From a virus, in IMG/VR virus record IMGVR_UViG_3300042896_000643, positions 1-28,377 of that record: a stretch of 28,377 nucleotides of DNA; one strand, written 5' to 3'. The position numbers and the translations under genes are program-made. Each line of letters begins with the position of its first letter. The stretch's first letter is position 1. The notes beneath the pieces were generated by a model. It did no database searches. It saw nothing but the letters and a program-made list of their open reading frames with translations, and was not told the origin of the DNA. Positions 27,862 to 28,377 of the stretch are shown in pieces.

Positions 27862-27878
27862 TTAGGGCTCCGCCCTAA
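27862..27878 (+). promoter_or_regulatory. N4-like hairpin with GGA loop on the template, rightward
   Basis: TTAGGGC-TCC-GCCCTAA is a perfect 7-bp stem with a 3-nt loop. On the template strand for rightward transcription the core reads GCGGAGC, the same as I recall for N4 virion-RNAP promoter P2, with G at the positions equivalent to -11 and -8. It could start rightward transcription near 27881. Confidence 0.45.
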
Positions 27879-27911
27879 TAAGTCCTGCATCCATACCCAT
27901 TTTTAAAATAC

Positions 27912-27954
27912 TGTGGAAACCTGCGGTCTAAAAATTCTGCAGAATATTTCCACA
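27912..27954. repeat. Nested inverted repeat in the divergent control region
   Basis: TGTGGAAA (27912-27919) pairs exactly with TTTCCACA (27947-27954), and inside it CTGC (27921-27924) can pair with GCAG (27939-27942). The region between the leftward and rightward genes has no frame. It could be an operator, a structured RNA or part of an origin. Confidence 0.5.
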
Positions 27955-27977
27955 TACCTTTTGGTTTTATATATACT
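27949..27977 (+). promoter_or_regulatory. Possible sigma70-like promoter, rightward
   Basis: TCCACA (-35, four of six) and TATACT (-10, five of six) are separated by 17 bp. The -35 overlaps the right arm of the inverted repeat, so a protein bound there would block it. The only element downstream before the next motif is a terminator. Confidence 0.35.
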
Positions 27978-28012
27978 GAGTACTTGGTTGTCATGTGATG
28001 AGTAGACTTAAT

Positions 28013-28038
28013 AAGGAGCTTCGGCTCCTTCTTTTTTT
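28013..28038 (+). terminator. Rho-independent terminator in the control region
   Basis: AAGGAGC, tetraloop TTCG, GCTCCTT, then C and seven T on the plus strand. No plus-strand gene ends here, so it must stop a short transcript or insulate the rightward gene. Confidence 0.9.
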
Positions 28039-28062
28039 ATTGTTTCTAATAATGCCGTACCA

Positions 28063-28076
28063 TATACACCCGATAC
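28063..28076 (+). promoter_or_regulatory. TATACACCCGATAC motif, candidate phage promoter, rightward
   Basis: This is an exact plus-strand copy of the 14-mer found before the first middle gene, placed 20-34 bases upstream of the rightward ATG and directly after a terminator. The placement is what a promoter of a phage polymerase would have. Confidence 0.55.
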
Positions 28077-28096
28077 AGTAACTCTTGGATATATAT

Positions 28097-28377
28097 ATGA
28101 CGGCACTTACTATTGAGCAATTCAAGCAAGCTCTACCTGATAAGGTAAAGAAATCTGTGAACCAAGAGTTAATTGACTCAGTTAATAACGCCTTGGCTGA
28201 TCCAGAGATGTTTGAGGCTTACCGGGATAACCTGCTGAGTTACACACGGGTCATGGCTGATGGCAGGTTTAAGGTGCACAACTATGTGGATGCTGTCCGG
28301 TATGTGAGCCAGAAGCTCATGGGATGCAGCAACATTGAGGCTTACACCAAAGCATTCCCTGATAAGTACGCCAGGTT
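28097..28377 (+). CDS. Start of rightward gene, possibly terminase small subunit (partial)
   Basis: The frame runs off the window after 93 codons. It begins MTALTIEQFKQALPDKVKKS and includes NYVDAVRYVSQKLMG and AYTKAFPDKY. Such a pattern (helical N-terminus followed by NYVDAVKYVS...NxEAYxxxFP) is one I associate with small-terminase-like packaging proteins in podophages, but I have only the first part. It would be the first gene of the rightward late region, whose last genes are at the left end of this window if the genome is circular or permuted. The Shine-Dalgarno is weak (TTGGA). Confidence 0.6.
   Translation, partial: MTALTIEQFKQALPDKVKKSVNQELIDSVNNALADPEMFEAYRDNLLSYTRVMADGRFKVHNYVDAVRYVSQKLMGCSNIEAYTKAFPDKYAR

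Overview
The window looks like part of a double-stranded DNA podophage related to coliphage N4 (Schitoviridae-like). Three things point to this. First, a T7-type single-subunit RNA polymerase is split into two genes, as in N4 RNAPII (gp15 + gp16). Second, the minus strand carries, in N4 order, RNAP subunit 1, RNAP subunit 2, a MoxR-type AAA ATPase, a VWA protein, an SF1 helicase, a small protein and a family A DNA polymerase. Third, the early end has repeated perfect hairpins with 5-bp stems and 3-nt loops, placed like the promoters of the N4 virion RNA polymerase. The virion RNA polymerase, capsid, portal and large terminase are not in the window and presumably lie beyond its right edge. The host is probably a betaproteobacterium: the attP copies the 3' half of a tRNA-Val(UAC), and the small-gene cassette resembles ones common in Burkholderiales phages. 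This host assignment is inference.

Layout. 1-7556 (plus): end of the late module, with a C-terminal gene fragment, a giant repetitive tail protein, holin, T4-type endolysin, Rz with nested Rz1, an HExxH protein and an HTH-metallophosphoesterase. 7557-9265: integration module, with a rho-independent terminator, an attP holding the 3' half of tRNA-Val(UAC), a tyrosine integrase (plus) and a convergent excisionase-like gene (minus). 9312-13392 (minus): a tightly stop-start-coupled cassette of 14 small genes, many built from recurring peptide modules. 13461-22454 (minus): replication and middle genes. 22541-25295 (minus): terminator and the two RNAP genes, separated by a plus-strand lipoprotein gene with its own sigma70-like promoter. 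25360-27778 (minus): early small genes, five of them preceded by a covarying promoter-like hairpin. 27862-28097: divergent control region. 28097-end (plus): start of a rightward gene, possibly the small terminase subunit.

How it may work. The hairpin sites could drive the early leftward genes, ending with RNAP1 and RNAP2 at the strong terminator at 22541-22578. The two-subunit RNAP could then read from a 14-bp motif (TATACACCCGATAC) that occurs exactly upstream of the first middle gene (leftward) and of the rightward gene at 28097, and in shortened form near 27340. The integrase, excisionase and intact attP make this a candidate temperate phage on an N4-type backbone, which is unexpected for a group known as virulent. 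The attP is flanked by phage genes on both sides, so the DNA was sequenced in the unintegrated form.
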